A DNA stretch of 64,000 bases from Alistipes indistinctus YIT 12060 (GTDB taxonomy: Bacteria; Bacteroidota; Bacteroidia; Bacteroidales; Rikenellaceae). Below are positions 53,723 through 63,270 of this stretch, piece after piece. The translations under genes were made by a program, and so were the position numbers. The DNA lies in contig NZ_CP102250.1 in NCBI RefSeq assembly GCF_025144995.1, positions 682,001-746,000 on the forward strand. Direction: 5' to 3'. The notes beneath the pieces were generated by a model. It had not been told where the DNA came from. It was given only the letters and a program-made list of their open reading frames with translations, and searched no databases. Every line of letters starts with the position of its first letter. Within the stretch, counting starts at the first letter, position 1.

Positions 53723-54331
53723 CTACTCTGTCCCCAACCCCTTGCCTTTGATACGTTCGTAAAAGCAAGCTGCAGCCGTAAGGGCATAAGGATAAAACCA
53801 GATGAATCCGACACCCAGCGTGACGATACACAGCAAAAACCAACCGACCAGTCTCAGCGACAACAGGAACAGTTCCGTTTTGTGCCCGTTCATCATCTTC
53901 CAGCTCGCGTTCATGGAGCCGAACACCCCGAGCTCGGGCCGGTCGCGCAGGATGTAGAGCGACATGGACAGACCCAGCGACAGGACAAATCCCGGCACGA
54001 TAAACAGGCATATGCCGATGAAGCATGCAATCACCGTCAGCAGGAAGATACCCAAAATAGGCAGGTAAAGCCGCAACGGGGGAAAAAGACGCCCCAGCCC
54101 GGTAGGCTCATCGCGCGTCATGTCCAGATAGATATACTGGGCGCCAGCGACGACCTGAACAGCTATGAGCAGATAGGCCGCCGTATACAGCAGCGGGTTG
54201 ACAAACCGCAAGCAAGCGACAGCCAACAGAATCAGAAGAAGGCACACCGAAACGGAGACTGCCTTTCCCCAGCGGCCCCGCAAAACCTGCCGGGCTTCAG
54301 TCAAAATTTCTACAAGTTTAATCTTTTCCAT
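53723..54331 (-). CDS. DUF975 family membrane protein
   Basis: A 202-residue polytopic membrane protein. The N-terminal amphipathic segment (EILTEARQVLRGRWGKAV) and later FIVPGFVLSLGLSMSLYIL, with the WKMMNGHK loop and the terminal ACFYERIKG, are typical of DUF975, a family of uncharacterised integral membrane proteins. About five helices are expected. It lies between the fimbria-like operon and the small secreted-protein run on the same strand, but 255 bases from the latter. Confidence 0.75.
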   Translation of the reverse strand: MEKIKLVEILTEARQVLRGRWGKAVSVSVCLLLILLAVACLRFVNPLLYTAAYLLIAVQVVAGAQYIYLDMTRDEPTGLGRLFPPLRLYLPILGIFLLTVIACFIGICLFIVPGFVLSLGLSMSLYILRDRPELGVFGSMNASWKMMNGHKTELFLLSLRLVGWFLLCIVTLGVGFIWFYPYALTAAACFYERIKGKGLGTE

Positions 54332-54674
54332 AAAGTTTGGGGTTTGAAGGTTAGGTTACAATTTGGTGCCGTGCGTCGCACGCCACCAGACCGTCCACCC
54401 GCCGCCGTAACTGCCGGGACGGTCGAAGTGCCGGAGATTCCTTAACCAACCACCATTCCCTATAGAGTTGGATTCTCCAGGCACTTCTTCCGCCAGGGCA
54501 GCCAGCCCGTCCGTCGGGCCGGTATTCAGAATGGCGGAGCGAACAGGCATTCCAAAACCACGGGGTAAACCGGCGCAGGCAGTTCGGGCGGACGGCTCCG
54601 GAGCGGGGTCTCCGGTGCAGCCCGGACGGCACGAGATGGTCGGCAACGATCATCCGTAGCACAGCGGGGAGCCG
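54332..54674. other. Gap downstream of the fimbria-like operon; possible gene remnant
   Basis: A 343-base gap between two minus-strand genes. A 96-codon minus-strand frame (54356-54646) ends in GSYGGGWTVWWRATHGTKL, a tail with protein-like character. It lacks a good start and any family match, so it could be a decayed gene end or chance. No clear terminator was seen after the operon. Confidence 0.3.
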
Positions 54675-57179
54675 TTACTGCCGCACGCAGCGGATCGGGA
54701 ACGCGTATCCCCTGTCATAATTCGCTTTCAGGTTGATGCTCGGGCCTGTCGTGGTATATTCCCAAGCACTCCCGGTATTGGTATTAGTCCCCGCCGTGGA
54801 GCTCCAGTAGACCGGCTTCTGAGTCGCATAGTACCTGCTTCCGTCCTCACTGGCCCGCCATCCCGACGAAGGCATGAAGCTGCCGCTCACATAACCCGTG
54901 AAATTCGCCCAACTGCCGTAAATGCCGTTCACGCCGTCTTTCGTTCCCCAATAGCATTGCGTCGAGAGGAAAGCGATATTATCCGCCTGGGTCGGCATCC
55001 GCCACTTCTTGTTATCGACCGTGGAGCCGGAGCCGTACTTGATGTCGTAAACCGTAGTGCCGACCAGCTTGCACGGGTCGCCGAGGCCATCCATGGTGAC
55101 CGTGCCATAATTGTGCTGGAGGGCCGTTCCGGTGGAATACGGAACGCTGTTCCAGTCGGTAATGGTGATATACTTGGAGTTCGTCGGGTTGAAGGCAATG
55201 TCGTCGAGCGAAAAGTTGTCCGTAACCGCACCCGGCAACCGGCTGTTTGCCCCGCCGGCATTGTAGAGGCCGACCACGCTGCCCCACTTGAAATAGAGTC
55301 CGGCGTCGTGCGGGTCGTCGGTCAGCACCAGCATCGCCTGGTCGCCCGTTCCCTGGATGGTGATGCGTTTGTAAAGCTCCTTCCATTTCGCGGTAAAGGT
55401 CGTGCTGGCCGTCACGGCCCCGCCGAACTTCTGGCCGTTGGTTCCGTCCGACCATCCGTCGAAAATATAGCCCTCACGAGTAGGATCGGGCGAAGGTTTC
55501 AGCCACTTTTCCTTAGCCGTCTTCACCTGGTCGGGTACCGCGGAGCCGCCGCTTCCCGTATCGAACTTCGCCGTCGCCTCGTCACCCCAGCGCGCATAGA
55601 GGATACCCCCCTGCTCCGGCATCGAAATCGTCGACAACACGGCCACGTCCTCATTGGTGCTTTCCGGGTTAGGAGCCGGATTCCAGTTCCAGCAAAGGAA
55701 AACCCTTCCCGTCCGGTACATGGTGTTCGGCATTTCGGGGATCACGATCTTCGCATTCGATTCGGCAATGATCGGCGGCGGCGGGGTGCCGTCGCCATAA
55801 TTCAAATGGAAATCCAGCCGGGCCCGGTTGCCCACATAGATCGTCTGGACCGTGCTGCCGACACGGACGTTTACGCTGGCGCTCCATGCGGTTTTGGCAG
55901 GAATGGTGCTCGTAATTTTGATCGGCTGGGCCACGTCGCTCAGCGAGTGGGTCTCCAGGGTCAGCTTCGGGGCTGCATTCGCCGGCTTGATGTCGCTCAA
56001 CGTGATGGTGTTGGTCAGGCCGTCGGGAGGCGTCGGCGGCAGTTCCGGCGACGGGGAGTACCGGCCGGTGGCAACGACGTAGGTACCGGGAGCGTCCGGG
56101 ACGACTTTCCTGTCGTGGGAAAGCAGCAGCACGTACTGGCCGTTGTTGATGATGACATCCTCGTCGCCGTCGATCTTGATCGAAAACTGGATGTTGCTGC
56201 CCGGCAGCAGCAGAGACTCCTCGGCCGAAAGGTATCCGTAGCCGAAGATGTTTTTGATGTTCACCCTGATCCGGGTGTTGCGGCGCACATCGATGTACTG
56301 GCGGTTCGAGTCGCGCAGGTCGATGCGGAAGTAGCCCCGGCTCGGACTGTAGAGGACCACGCAGGTGCGGCCCGTGTCGAAATCGCTCCCGCCGACGGGT
56401 TTGACGCCTGCTTTCGTTGCCGTGGTATATTCGGGCAGGTAGTAGGCCTTCTCGCCTTCGGTTGCAGACGACCCCAGCGTTTTGCGCGTAAACGCGGTAT
56501 TGACGAAATCCGCAGCCGCGATGTCCGGTGCCGTGACGATGCCCGTCTCCCCGTCGGACACGTAGACCGCCCCCTTATCCGACCTGAGCACATGGTAGAG
56601 GCCCCAGCTCAGCTCTTCGGGGTCGAGTCCTCCCGCGTCCCCCGTAAATTCGACGGTGATCTTCGCCACCGAACGCTTCACCGGACAGGCGACCCCGAAC
56701 GAGTAGTTCATCTCCCCCGACATCGGTATGCCCCGGTTGCCGTCCGCTCCGGGGCGGTTGATATTCCACGACGTGGCGGGGAAGAGCGTATTGAGTTCCG
56801 CCGTCGTGGTGACACCGGGCTGCAAGCCTGCCGGAAGGGCCCCTAGGCCGGTATTGAACAGGCAAACGATCCGGCTGCCCTCGGTGAAACCGTGCTTCAT
56901 CAGCAGCGACGGACTGCGGGTGCCGTTGTCGAGAATATCGGCCTGCTCCACCTTGTCGCCGCCCTTGTAGGTCCCGTCCGCATTAAACTCCAGCACGTAG
57001 GCATCGTCGATGGTCAGCTCTCCGCTACTGGCGGCGCTGCGCGTCTCCACCACTTCGGGGTTCTGGATCGAGACCCTGAACCGGAACGGGCCGCCCGGGC
57101 CGGTCGGATCGTCCTTCACGCAGGCGCCCAGTACCAACACCAGCCCCAGCGCCACCAGACGGGAAAGGTTCTTTTTCAT
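54675..57179 (-). CDS. Large fimbrillin-like surface lipoprotein with InlB-type repeats
   Basis: An 834-residue lipoprotein (signal ends LVLGAC, Cys20). The VKDDP just after the Cys resembles Bacteroidetes surface-export signals. The N-terminal half is fimbrillin-like (VYVSDGETGIVTAPD, YRIDLRDSNRQYIDVRRNTRIRVNI segments). The middle holds Listeria-Bacteroides/InlB-type repeats (FLCWNWNP...ILYARWG; YIFDGWSDG...FTAKW). The C-terminal module (ITIQGTGDQAMLVL to GYAFPIRCVRQ) resembles the Fibrobacter major-paralog type. That module is nearly the same as in the gene at 59878-62214. Start 57179 (MKKNLSRL) is preferred to 57191. A tip adhesin is the likely role, by context. Confidence 0.7.
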   Translation of the reverse strand: MKKNLSRLVALGLVLVLGACVKDDPTGPGGPFRFRVSIQNPEVVETRSAASSGELTIDDAYVLEFNADGTYKGGDKVEQADILDNGTRSPSLLMKHGFTEGSRIVCLFNTGLGALPAGLQPGVTTTAELNTLFPATSWNINRPGADGNRGIPMSGEMNYSFGVACPVKRSVAKITVEFTGDAGGLDPEELSWGLYHVLRSDKGAVYVSDGETGIVTAPDIAAADFVNTAFTRKTLGSSATEGEKAYYLPEYTTATKAGVKPVGGSDFDTGRTCVVLYSPSRGYFRIDLRDSNRQYIDVRRNTRIRVNIKNIFGYGYLSAEESLLLPGSNIQFSIKIDGDEDVIINNGQYVLLLSHDRKVVPDAPGTYVVATGRYSPSPELPPTPPDGLTNTITLSDIKPANAAPKLTLETHSLSDVAQPIKITSTIPAKTAWSASVNVRVGSTVQTIYVGNRARLDFHLNYGDGTPPPPIIAESNAKIVIPEMPNTMYRTGRVFLCWNWNPAPNPESTNEDVAVLSTISMPEQGGILYARWGDEATAKFDTGSGGSAVPDQVKTAKEKWLKPSPDPTREGYIFDGWSDGTNGQKFGGAVTASTTFTAKWKELYKRITIQGTGDQAMLVLTDDPHDAGLYFKWGSVVGLYNAGGANSRLPGAVTDNFSLDDIAFNPTNSKYITITDWNSVPYSTGTALQHNYGTVTMDGLGDPCKLVGTTVYDIKYGSGSTVDNKKWRMPTQADNIAFLSTQCYWGTKDGVNGIYGSWANFTGYVSGSFMPSSGWRASEDGSRYYATQKPVYWSSTAGTNTNTGSAWEYTTTGPSINLKANYDRGYAFPIRCVRQ
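55186..55367. repeat. Shared C-terminal module segment, copy 1
   Basis: About 180 bases that align without gaps to 60401-60582, encoding the ITIQGTGDQA...DDIAFNP block. Many codons are identical, but silent and replacement differences are scattered through it. Confidence 0.8.
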
Positions 57180-57265
57180 ATCGGATTTCATTTTATACCA
57201 CTCAATCTATACTACTTATACCGCGTTTCCGCTGCACTGCGCCCCGGACCGACCGCGGCGATCCT

Positions 57266-59710
57266 TTAAAAAGCCCGGACACATCGCACGATGTAGGAGC
57301 CGTTTTTATCCCTCGAATAGGAGGATACACTGCCGGGACCGTTGTATTTCACCGTGTAGGCGTTGTTCTGGTCCACTTCCGAGGAGCTCAGCAGCTCGCT
57401 CTGCGGCGCAAATCGGTACGAGGGGCCGAGCATGAGGTTGTATTTCAGCAAGACTTGCAGTTCGTCCCGCGAGAACAACCATACGTTGCCATATCCCATT
57501 GTGCGGCACTCCGTGAAAGCGGGGATTTTATTGGAAGTGGAAATATAGAACCGCGTCACCGCCAGCATATTCGCCTGGGCAGTATTGAATCCCGTCGCCG
57601 TTCCGCCCACCGATTGCTTGTCGGTCGACCAGGGCAGGCTTTTGTCCCCGGCCGCCGGGGTGCTGCCTATATCTTTGTTGCCGATGCGATTGAACAGCAT
57701 GCCCAGGCCGTTCACGATGGGATAGTCCGTCCATCCTTCCGTGGCCAGCGTCGTAAACGGAATCAGACCGTTGTCGTAAATGACCTGTAAATCCCGGATC
57801 AGGTTTCCGCTCTGGAAACGCAGCGTCACGCCGGGATGCTCGTTTTCGGCCGTCGCCTCGTACTCTATGTATACGGTCTTCTTGATCTCGCTGTTCGGCA
57901 GTCCGGTAATATTTTGTTTCGGCAGCCAGGCGGGAAGGTTCGAGCCGTCGGTGGTCAGTTCGCCGTTGACGATATACCCTTTGAAATAGATCGGATAATT
58001 GGATCTCATATAGACTTTCGCACCGAACCGGTAGAAGCCGTAATCCATCACGATCCGCCCCGGCTGCATCGAAAAGGCGACGGGAACCACATCCACCGGA
58101 ATATTCTGGTCGCCCCACTCGCCCAGGTCACCCGGCACGCCGTCGACGTGCTGCTGGAGCCGCACCGTGGCGCTCATGCGCCCCGATGTGAAGGTGAGCG
58201 TCACAAACCGGTCGCCGGCTTTGAGGTAAGGCTTCATGCCGATGTGCAGCGTGGAAGTCACACCGCCCGCTCCGTGCGTCACACCCTGGGTAGCCCACCC
58301 GGACTCGGGAATCTCGTTCCCGGAATCGTCGTAAAAAACCAGCCAGTCCTTTTTTGTGTTGTAGTCGTCCCAGGTCAGCGACCAACCCGAAGCGGATGAG
58401 CCCGGAATACCCGTGTAATCGGTAAAGACCGAAAGGTCGCGCCGCTGGCCCGGCATATCGAACCGCAGCGTGCCCGATGCGCTCAGCGCGAGGCGGTACT
58501 GGCCGTCGGTGGTGATGTTGACCATATCGGCCTGGTCTTTGGCTTCGATCGCCACCTCCATGTCGTTGACCGGTTTCGCCTGGGCCGCCTGCTCGGGATC
58601 TGGATACCCCGGACCTTTCACCTGCCTGATATCGACCACATAAGCGTAGTTACGCAGCAAGTCGAAGCGGTTCGCCGCCGTCGGCCCCGTCGCAGCAGCG
58701 GGATCGGCACCGGGATCGTAGAGGTCGATGCGGTAATAGGTGACCGACGACGATCCGTTGTAATAGCCGCCCACGATCAGGAAAACGGACTGGGAATTGT
58801 CGTCGGTTTTGCCGGAGCACTCCGGAACGTAGATTTCACGAGAGAGCATATAGGTCTTCGCATTGGGGGGATTCGGCGTAAACCCGGGCGACACGGCGTA
58901 GGGCACCGCCCCCGTGAGGCTGGGAGCGGTCACTTTCCCCGCCGCAGGATCGTAAGCCGCAGCGTCCGGCGCGACCTGTATGGACCGGCTGCCCGCATGT
59001 ACCGTCACGCTCGACAGGTAGAAATCGCCGCCCCGGGCCGGCCTCGACCCCGCCATGTTGTCGAGGTCGTACAGGTCGCCCGCACGGGAGGTGATGTTCA
59101 CGCCCACGTCGATACGGGCCAGCGGACGGATCAGCGAAACGGTTTTCACACTGAATACGTTGCTGTCAAAAGTGCCGATCGTTTCGCCGTACAACGGCAG
59201 TTTGCGCGTGCCGTCGGTCGGCCACATCGAGCCGTCCGGCAGTTCGATGCGGATGTTGCTCCGCACCCAGTCCATCGTCTTGCCTTCCACCGAGGCCGGA
59301 AATTCAGCGGGAAGCAGGTTCGCAAAAAGCATCGCCTTGAATTTGATTCCCTTCTCTTCGGGCAGCAGCGCAATGCGGAAAGACTGCTCCATGACACCGC
59401 CGACGGTCGTGGAGGCCCCCCAGTCGGTGGGCCCGGGCTGAATCACACGCTTGCAAACCCACGTGCCGGAGCCTGCGGGATTCTCGTTGAAGAGCAGAAT
59501 GCGAAAATTATCCTGGTCGATGGTCCGTTCGTCGTTCAGCGGAAGGCCGCGGGTTCCCGGTGCGAACACTCCCCCGGGAACGGCCACCGTAAATTTAACG
59601 CTGCCCGCAGGGGGAGACTCTGGGCCGTCGAAATAATCCTGCGCGCACCCTCCCGCGAACAGCAGTCCGCAGGTCAGGAGCACGGGAATCATGTAATGTC
59701 GGAATATCAT
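57266..59710 (-). CDS. DUF4906-like fimbrial lipoprotein A
   Basis: An 814-residue lipoprotein (signal LLFAGGC, Cys22). The N-terminal region, with TRGLPLNDERTIDQDNFRI and a later FDLLRNYAYVVDIRQVKG segment, matches the style of Bacteroidales DUF4906/fimbrillin proteins of fimbrial operons. The C-terminal part is a different module ending YIVRCVRAF, rich in Tyr and Trp and resembling a Fibrobacter-type module. An ATG at 59692 is also possible. It lies 86 bases upstream of the InlB-repeat gene in the same direction and is probably an accessory or tip subunit. Confidence 0.7.
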   Translation of the reverse strand: MIFRHYMIPVLLTCGLLFAGGCAQDYFDGPESPPAGSVKFTVAVPGGVFAPGTRGLPLNDERTIDQDNFRILLFNENPAGSGTWVCKRVIQPGPTDWGASTTVGGVMEQSFRIALLPEEKGIKFKAMLFANLLPAEFPASVEGKTMDWVRSNIRIELPDGSMWPTDGTRKLPLYGETIGTFDSNVFSVKTVSLIRPLARIDVGVNITSRAGDLYDLDNMAGSRPARGGDFYLSSVTVHAGSRSIQVAPDAAAYDPAAGKVTAPSLTGAVPYAVSPGFTPNPPNAKTYMLSREIYVPECSGKTDDNSQSVFLIVGGYYNGSSSVTYYRIDLYDPGADPAAATGPTAANRFDLLRNYAYVVDIRQVKGPGYPDPEQAAQAKPVNDMEVAIEAKDQADMVNITTDGQYRLALSASGTLRFDMPGQRRDLSVFTDYTGIPGSSASGWSLTWDDYNTKKDWLVFYDDSGNEIPESGWATQGVTHGAGGVTSTLHIGMKPYLKAGDRFVTLTFTSGRMSATVRLQQHVDGVPGDLGEWGDQNIPVDVVPVAFSMQPGRIVMDYGFYRFGAKVYMRSNYPIYFKGYIVNGELTTDGSNLPAWLPKQNITGLPNSEIKKTVYIEYEATAENEHPGVTLRFQSGNLIRDLQVIYDNGLIPFTTLATEGWTDYPIVNGLGMLFNRIGNKDIGSTPAAGDKSLPWSTDKQSVGGTATGFNTAQANMLAVTRFYISTSNKIPAFTECRTMGYGNVWLFSRDELQVLLKYNLMLGPSYRFAPQSELLSSSEVDQNNAYTVKYNGPGSVSSYSRDKNGSYIVRCVRAF

Positions 59711-59715
59711 GGTCG

Positions 59716-59877
59716 TTACCTGTTTTGTTGGTGTGGCGTTGGCATTTGCATGGCCGTTGGTGTGGGCGGCGTTGGCGTGGGCCTCGTGTTCGTGTTGACG
59801 TTTGCTCCGTGGAGCGTGTTTACGTTGATATCTACCTCGCGTCGGCGTTCGTGTATTGCGTTTGCGTCCGGACAGCG
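59716..59877 (-). other. T-poor degenerate CAACG/CAACAC tract, in frame after the upstream stop codon
   Basis: The minus strand between the two DUF4906-like genes is poor in T and reads as a degenerate series of CAACGC, CGAACG and CAACAC units. After the TAG at 59880-59878 the same frame stays open for 53 codons to a TAA at 59718-59716, encoding Asn/Thr/Pro-rich sequence (TRPTPTPPTPT). Low T content alone can keep stops away, so translation is not established. Confidence 0.5.
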
Positions 59878-62214
59878 CTACGTGCCGGGCGGCGGATCGT
59901 CCGGCGACTGCCGCACGCAGCGAACCGGGAGGCCATTTTTCATTGTGGTCATTGCACTCTTATTCAGAAAGCCGTTTTCGGAGTTATAGAGCCATGAGAA
60001 TGCCCAGTCCGGCTGCAGCCCCGAAGCCGTCCAATATTGCGGTTCCAAATCGGAATAGCTCCTTTTCCCGTCGGCATATCCCCGATATCCAGACGAGGGC
60101 ATGAAGGTCCCGCCCTGATAGTCCGAGGTGCCCGGCCAATTGCAGTAACAGCCGTTCACGCCATCTTTGGCCCCCCACTGCAATTTCCCGACAAATTCGG
60201 CATCTTCCGCCTGGGTCGACATCCGCCAGGTTTTGTTGTCGAAGTCGTTCGCCCTGACCTGGGCAACCGTATAACCGACCAGCCGGCACGGGTCGCCGCG
60301 GCCCTGTTTGACCGAAGCCTGATCGTGGGGAATACTTTGAGTGTATGGAATGCTCGCGTAAGGCACGCTGTTCCAGTCGGTGACGGTATTGGTTTCCATC
60401 GGATTGAAGGCGATATCGTCCAGCGAGAAATTATCCGTGACCACACCCGGCAGCGGGCTGTTGCGGCCCCCAGCGTTGTAGAGGCCGACCACGCTGCCCC
60501 ATCTGAAATAGAGCCCGGCGTCGTGCGGATCCTCGGTCAGCACCAGCTGCGCCTGGTCGCCCGTTCCTTGGATGGTGATGCGCCCTGAAATGGCATTTAC
60601 GAGCGTCTTGGTCAGCGTGACCTGCCGGACGATGCGCCCTGCGCGAAGGGTAAGGGTCGCCGTGCGGTGGAAGTTTTCGAGCGTGACCGGAAAATCCTCC
60701 ATCCCTATCCGGAAAGAGTATGTCCCCGGCGCGCCAGACGAAGGCCACGCCGGATCGCCGTAGTGACAGTGGGTACCGTCGCTCCGCAGGAAATAAACAC
60801 TCTCCTTGGCCACCTCGTCCGGGGTCAGCGTCCAACCCCGACCCAGCGAACCGTCGTAATCCGTCGTAATGCGAAGCGTCTGCTCCGAACCCGAAGTCGA
60901 AAAACCACTGAAAAAAAATTGGCTGGCATTCAGGCTCAGGTTGTAGACCCCGTCCGGCGAGACATTGACCTGCCGGCTCTGGTCCCACACCTCCACCGTC
61001 GCGTCCATGTAGACCGGATCGGAGGCGAAAGCCTCTTCGGGAGTGGAATAACCCTTCATCTTGACCGAGATAATGTCCACCACGTAAATGTGGTTGCGCA
61101 GCAGGTCGATCCGGGTGGCGGCCGTCGGTTTGGAGATGTTCCCGGCCGCATCCGGCGTCCGGTCGTAGAGGTCGATGCGGTAATACGTGGTCGACGATCC
61201 GTTGTACTCTCCGCCCACCACCAGGCAAACCGCCCGGCCATTATCCGAAATCCCGTGATTGGCGGCCTCCGGCACATAAAGCGTGCGGGTCAGTGACCGC
61301 TTTTGCGTAGAGCCGGACGGATAATCCAAATCGCCCAGGGTGTAAACGCACCGCGTGTAAGCCGGAGCCGGCGGAATCGACGGGTTTCCGGGTAACGTCG
61401 GCGCCGTCACATAGCGGCCCGATTCCGAATAATTCGCAGCGGCGGGCCCGATCACCCCCTTCTCCGGCACATTGTACAACTTCACCGAAGTGACCCGGAA
61501 CTTCAAACCGTCGATTCCCTGCGAGACCATATTATCCAGCGGATAACTGCCGTCGGGATTCCGCTGGAAGTTCACACCCACGTCGATACGCGCCACGGAA
61601 CGCACCATACTCACGCTCCCCACGGTATGCGACGTACCGGTGAAAACGCCGCTTTCGCCCCACATCGGAAACGACCGGAACGGCCTGAGCGGCCAGTTGC
61701 CCGGCTGTGCATAGGTAATGCCCGTGCGGATCGTTTCCATCGGATCGGCCGTGCCGTTCGCAGCCTTGAAGTTACTGCCATCCGGACCAGCCGCACCGGC
61801 GAATTCATCGTCGGTCAGATTGGCCAGCACCATGAACCGGTAACTGTCCCGCGGATCCGGAACAGGAAACCGGAGCGAGAGAGAATAGACGGTAGCGCCG
61901 TCCACCGTACCGGCCGTAACCGTAGCGGGGGTATAAAAAGCCGCGTATTCGAACTTGCCGGCCTGTTCGCGGAAAAGCAGCAGATACAACTGCTGCGGAT
62001 CGATCGAAGATTCCGCAGCCACAGCAGCCGACCGGACCTCCTTGCTATCTCCGTTTCCGGGAATACGGAGCTGGATGGTAAAGTCCGCAGAGACCGGAAC
62101 ACCACCGCCCGTATCCTTAGTACACCCCGGTACCAGTACGCAAAATACGCACAGAAACACGGCGAGCTGCGCCAGAGGCTGCCGGAAAAATATGGTTAAG
62201 GAGGATATTATCAT
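59878..62214 (-). CDS. DUF4906-like fimbrial lipoprotein B (mosaic)
   Basis: A 778-residue lipoprotein (signal ends VLVPGC, Cys31). The N-terminal region (VARIDVGVNF, ATRIDLLRNHIYVVDIISVKMKGYSTPEEAF) aligns with the neighbour at 57266-59710. The C-terminal module from ITIQGTGDQAQLVL to PVRCVRQ aligns with the gene at 54675-57179. It is thus a mosaic of its two operon partners and lacks the InlB repeats. It ends with a TAG followed by a long open tract. Likely a surface or tip component. Start ATG 62214; it follows the Mfa2-like gene by 20 bases. Confidence 0.7.
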   Translation of the reverse strand: MIISSLTIFFRQPLAQLAVFLCVFCVLVPGCTKDTGGGVPVSADFTIQLRIPGNGDSKEVRSAAVAAESSIDPQQLYLLLFREQAGKFEYAAFYTPATVTAGTVDGATVYSLSLRFPVPDPRDSYRFMVLANLTDDEFAGAAGPDGSNFKAANGTADPMETIRTGITYAQPGNWPLRPFRSFPMWGESGVFTGTSHTVGSVSMVRSVARIDVGVNFQRNPDGSYPLDNMVSQGIDGLKFRVTSVKLYNVPEKGVIGPAAANYSESGRYVTAPTLPGNPSIPPAPAYTRCVYTLGDLDYPSGSTQKRSLTRTLYVPEAANHGISDNGRAVCLVVGGEYNGSSTTYYRIDLYDRTPDAAGNISKPTAATRIDLLRNHIYVVDIISVKMKGYSTPEEAFASDPVYMDATVEVWDQSRQVNVSPDGVYNLSLNASQFFFSGFSTSGSEQTLRITTDYDGSLGRGWTLTPDEVAKESVYFLRSDGTHCHYGDPAWPSSGAPGTYSFRIGMEDFPVTLENFHRTATLTLRAGRIVRQVTLTKTLVNAISGRITIQGTGDQAQLVLTEDPHDAGLYFRWGSVVGLYNAGGRNSPLPGVVTDNFSLDDIAFNPMETNTVTDWNSVPYASIPYTQSIPHDQASVKQGRGDPCRLVGYTVAQVRANDFDNKTWRMSTQAEDAEFVGKLQWGAKDGVNGCYCNWPGTSDYQGGTFMPSSGYRGYADGKRSYSDLEPQYWTASGLQPDWAFSWLYNSENGFLNKSAMTTMKNGLPVRCVRQSPDDPPPGT
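60401..60582. repeat. Shared C-terminal module segment, copy 2
   Basis: Counterpart of 55186-55367 at an offset of 5,215 bases, inside the mosaic DUF4906-like gene. Confidence 0.8.
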
Positions 62215-62234
62215 TTTTTCTGCCTTATATGGTT

Positions 62235-63257
62235 TCAGATACCGCTATGCTGATGGATTACGTCCCAATCCTCGACATGCAGCGTCGCATCCACCCGAAA
62301 GGTGATCTGGGAAAGTGTGCAATAAAGTTTATAAATCGAATTGCGCCGGATCGTATTGTCGTAGCCCACCACCCCATCGCCCAGGGAAAAGGAGGGGTAT
62401 GAAGCGGTATCGCCCTCCCAGTCAAGTTCCGTCAGGGTCATCCGGATGCGGTCTTCGGCCCGCGCGAACCGTTGCGCGGGCAGGTAATAGGAATAGACAA
62501 GCTTGTAATCGCTTTTGTCCGTCACATCGGTTGCCGGTGAAAGCCTCAGCGGCGAAGTGCGGGTAATCGTGCGGACCGCTCCCGGAGGAGGCGTTACCTC
62601 CCCGTCAGGAACAAAACATCCCATATCCGCACCCCGTTCCGCCGTCAGCGTAGAGGACGGTGTGACATCACAATTCACATAGGCGGAGGCCTCCGTACGC
62701 AAATAGAGATCGACACGGGCAACGGCACGGTAAATATCGAGTGCCACGTCGTTGGGACCGTCCTCGGTGATCGTCACCTCATTACTCTCGCCGTACAGGG
62801 GCAACATATAGGCTCCTGCCGTACCCGGCTGGTCGAGCGTGCTGACGCTCCGGTTCAGATCCATATAATCGGCCAGGGAAAACAGGACAGCCTGCAGCCC
62901 GGCCGGGGTAGTCACATTTTCCAACGTCCCGGTCAGCGCCGCAGGCTCATTGACAACCGCACAGAAGGTTTTATGCCCTTTAACTTTGGCCTGCATCCGC
63001 ATTCCCTTTGCAATTGCGTCTTCACCGAAGAATTGCATCCGATCCAACTTATTTCCGTCGAAAATGTAAACGCGCACCGACTTGACAACGGCTTCGGAAG
63101 CGTTGAGCAATTGCTCGTCGTCCCCTGCGCCGGCCAAAGTGCGGATCGTTACGGGGACTTCATCCGGCGGAGAAGGAGGCAGCACAGTCTTCTTGGAGCA
63201 CGACAGTGCAAGGACCAGCATCAACGGCCATGCGTATCGGATCAGTTTTGTCGTCAT
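62235..63257 (-). CDS. FimB/Mfa2-like fimbrial anchoring lipoprotein
   Basis: A 340-residue lipoprotein (signal MTTKLIRYAWPLMLVLALSC, Cys20). VKSVRVYIFDGNKLDRMQFF and the later IYRAVARVDLYLRTEASAYV are the paired beta elements typical of Bacteroidales Mfa2/FimB and fimbrillin folds. MLPLYGESNEVTI is also characteristic. Mfa2-type proteins anchor the fimbrial rod at the outer membrane. The ATG at 63257 is chosen over 63347 because it starts the lipoprotein signal. It lies 20 bases upstream of the mosaic gene and 13 bases after the barrel gene. Confidence 0.75.
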   Translation of the reverse strand: MTTKLIRYAWPLMLVLALSCSKKTVLPPSPPDEVPVTIRTLAGAGDDEQLLNASEAVVKSVRVYIFDGNKLDRMQFFGEDAIAKGMRMQAKVKGHKTFCAVVNEPAALTGTLENVTTPAGLQAVLFSLADYMDLNRSVSTLDQPGTAGAYMLPLYGESNEVTITEDGPNDVALDIYRAVARVDLYLRTEASAYVNCDVTPSSTLTAERGADMGCFVPDGEVTPPPGAVRTITRTSPLRLSPATDVTDKSDYKLVYSYYLPAQRFARAEDRIRMTLTELDWEGDTASYPSFSLGDGVVGYDNTIRRNSIYKLYCTLSQITFRVDATLHVEDWDVIHQHSGI

Positions 63258-63270
63258 TCTGTTTAATTTT

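Noticed and set aside
53416-53814. 132-codon minus-strand frame across the gap before DUF975
   Set aside because: It overlaps two better-supported genes in other frames and has no signal, domain or sensible start.
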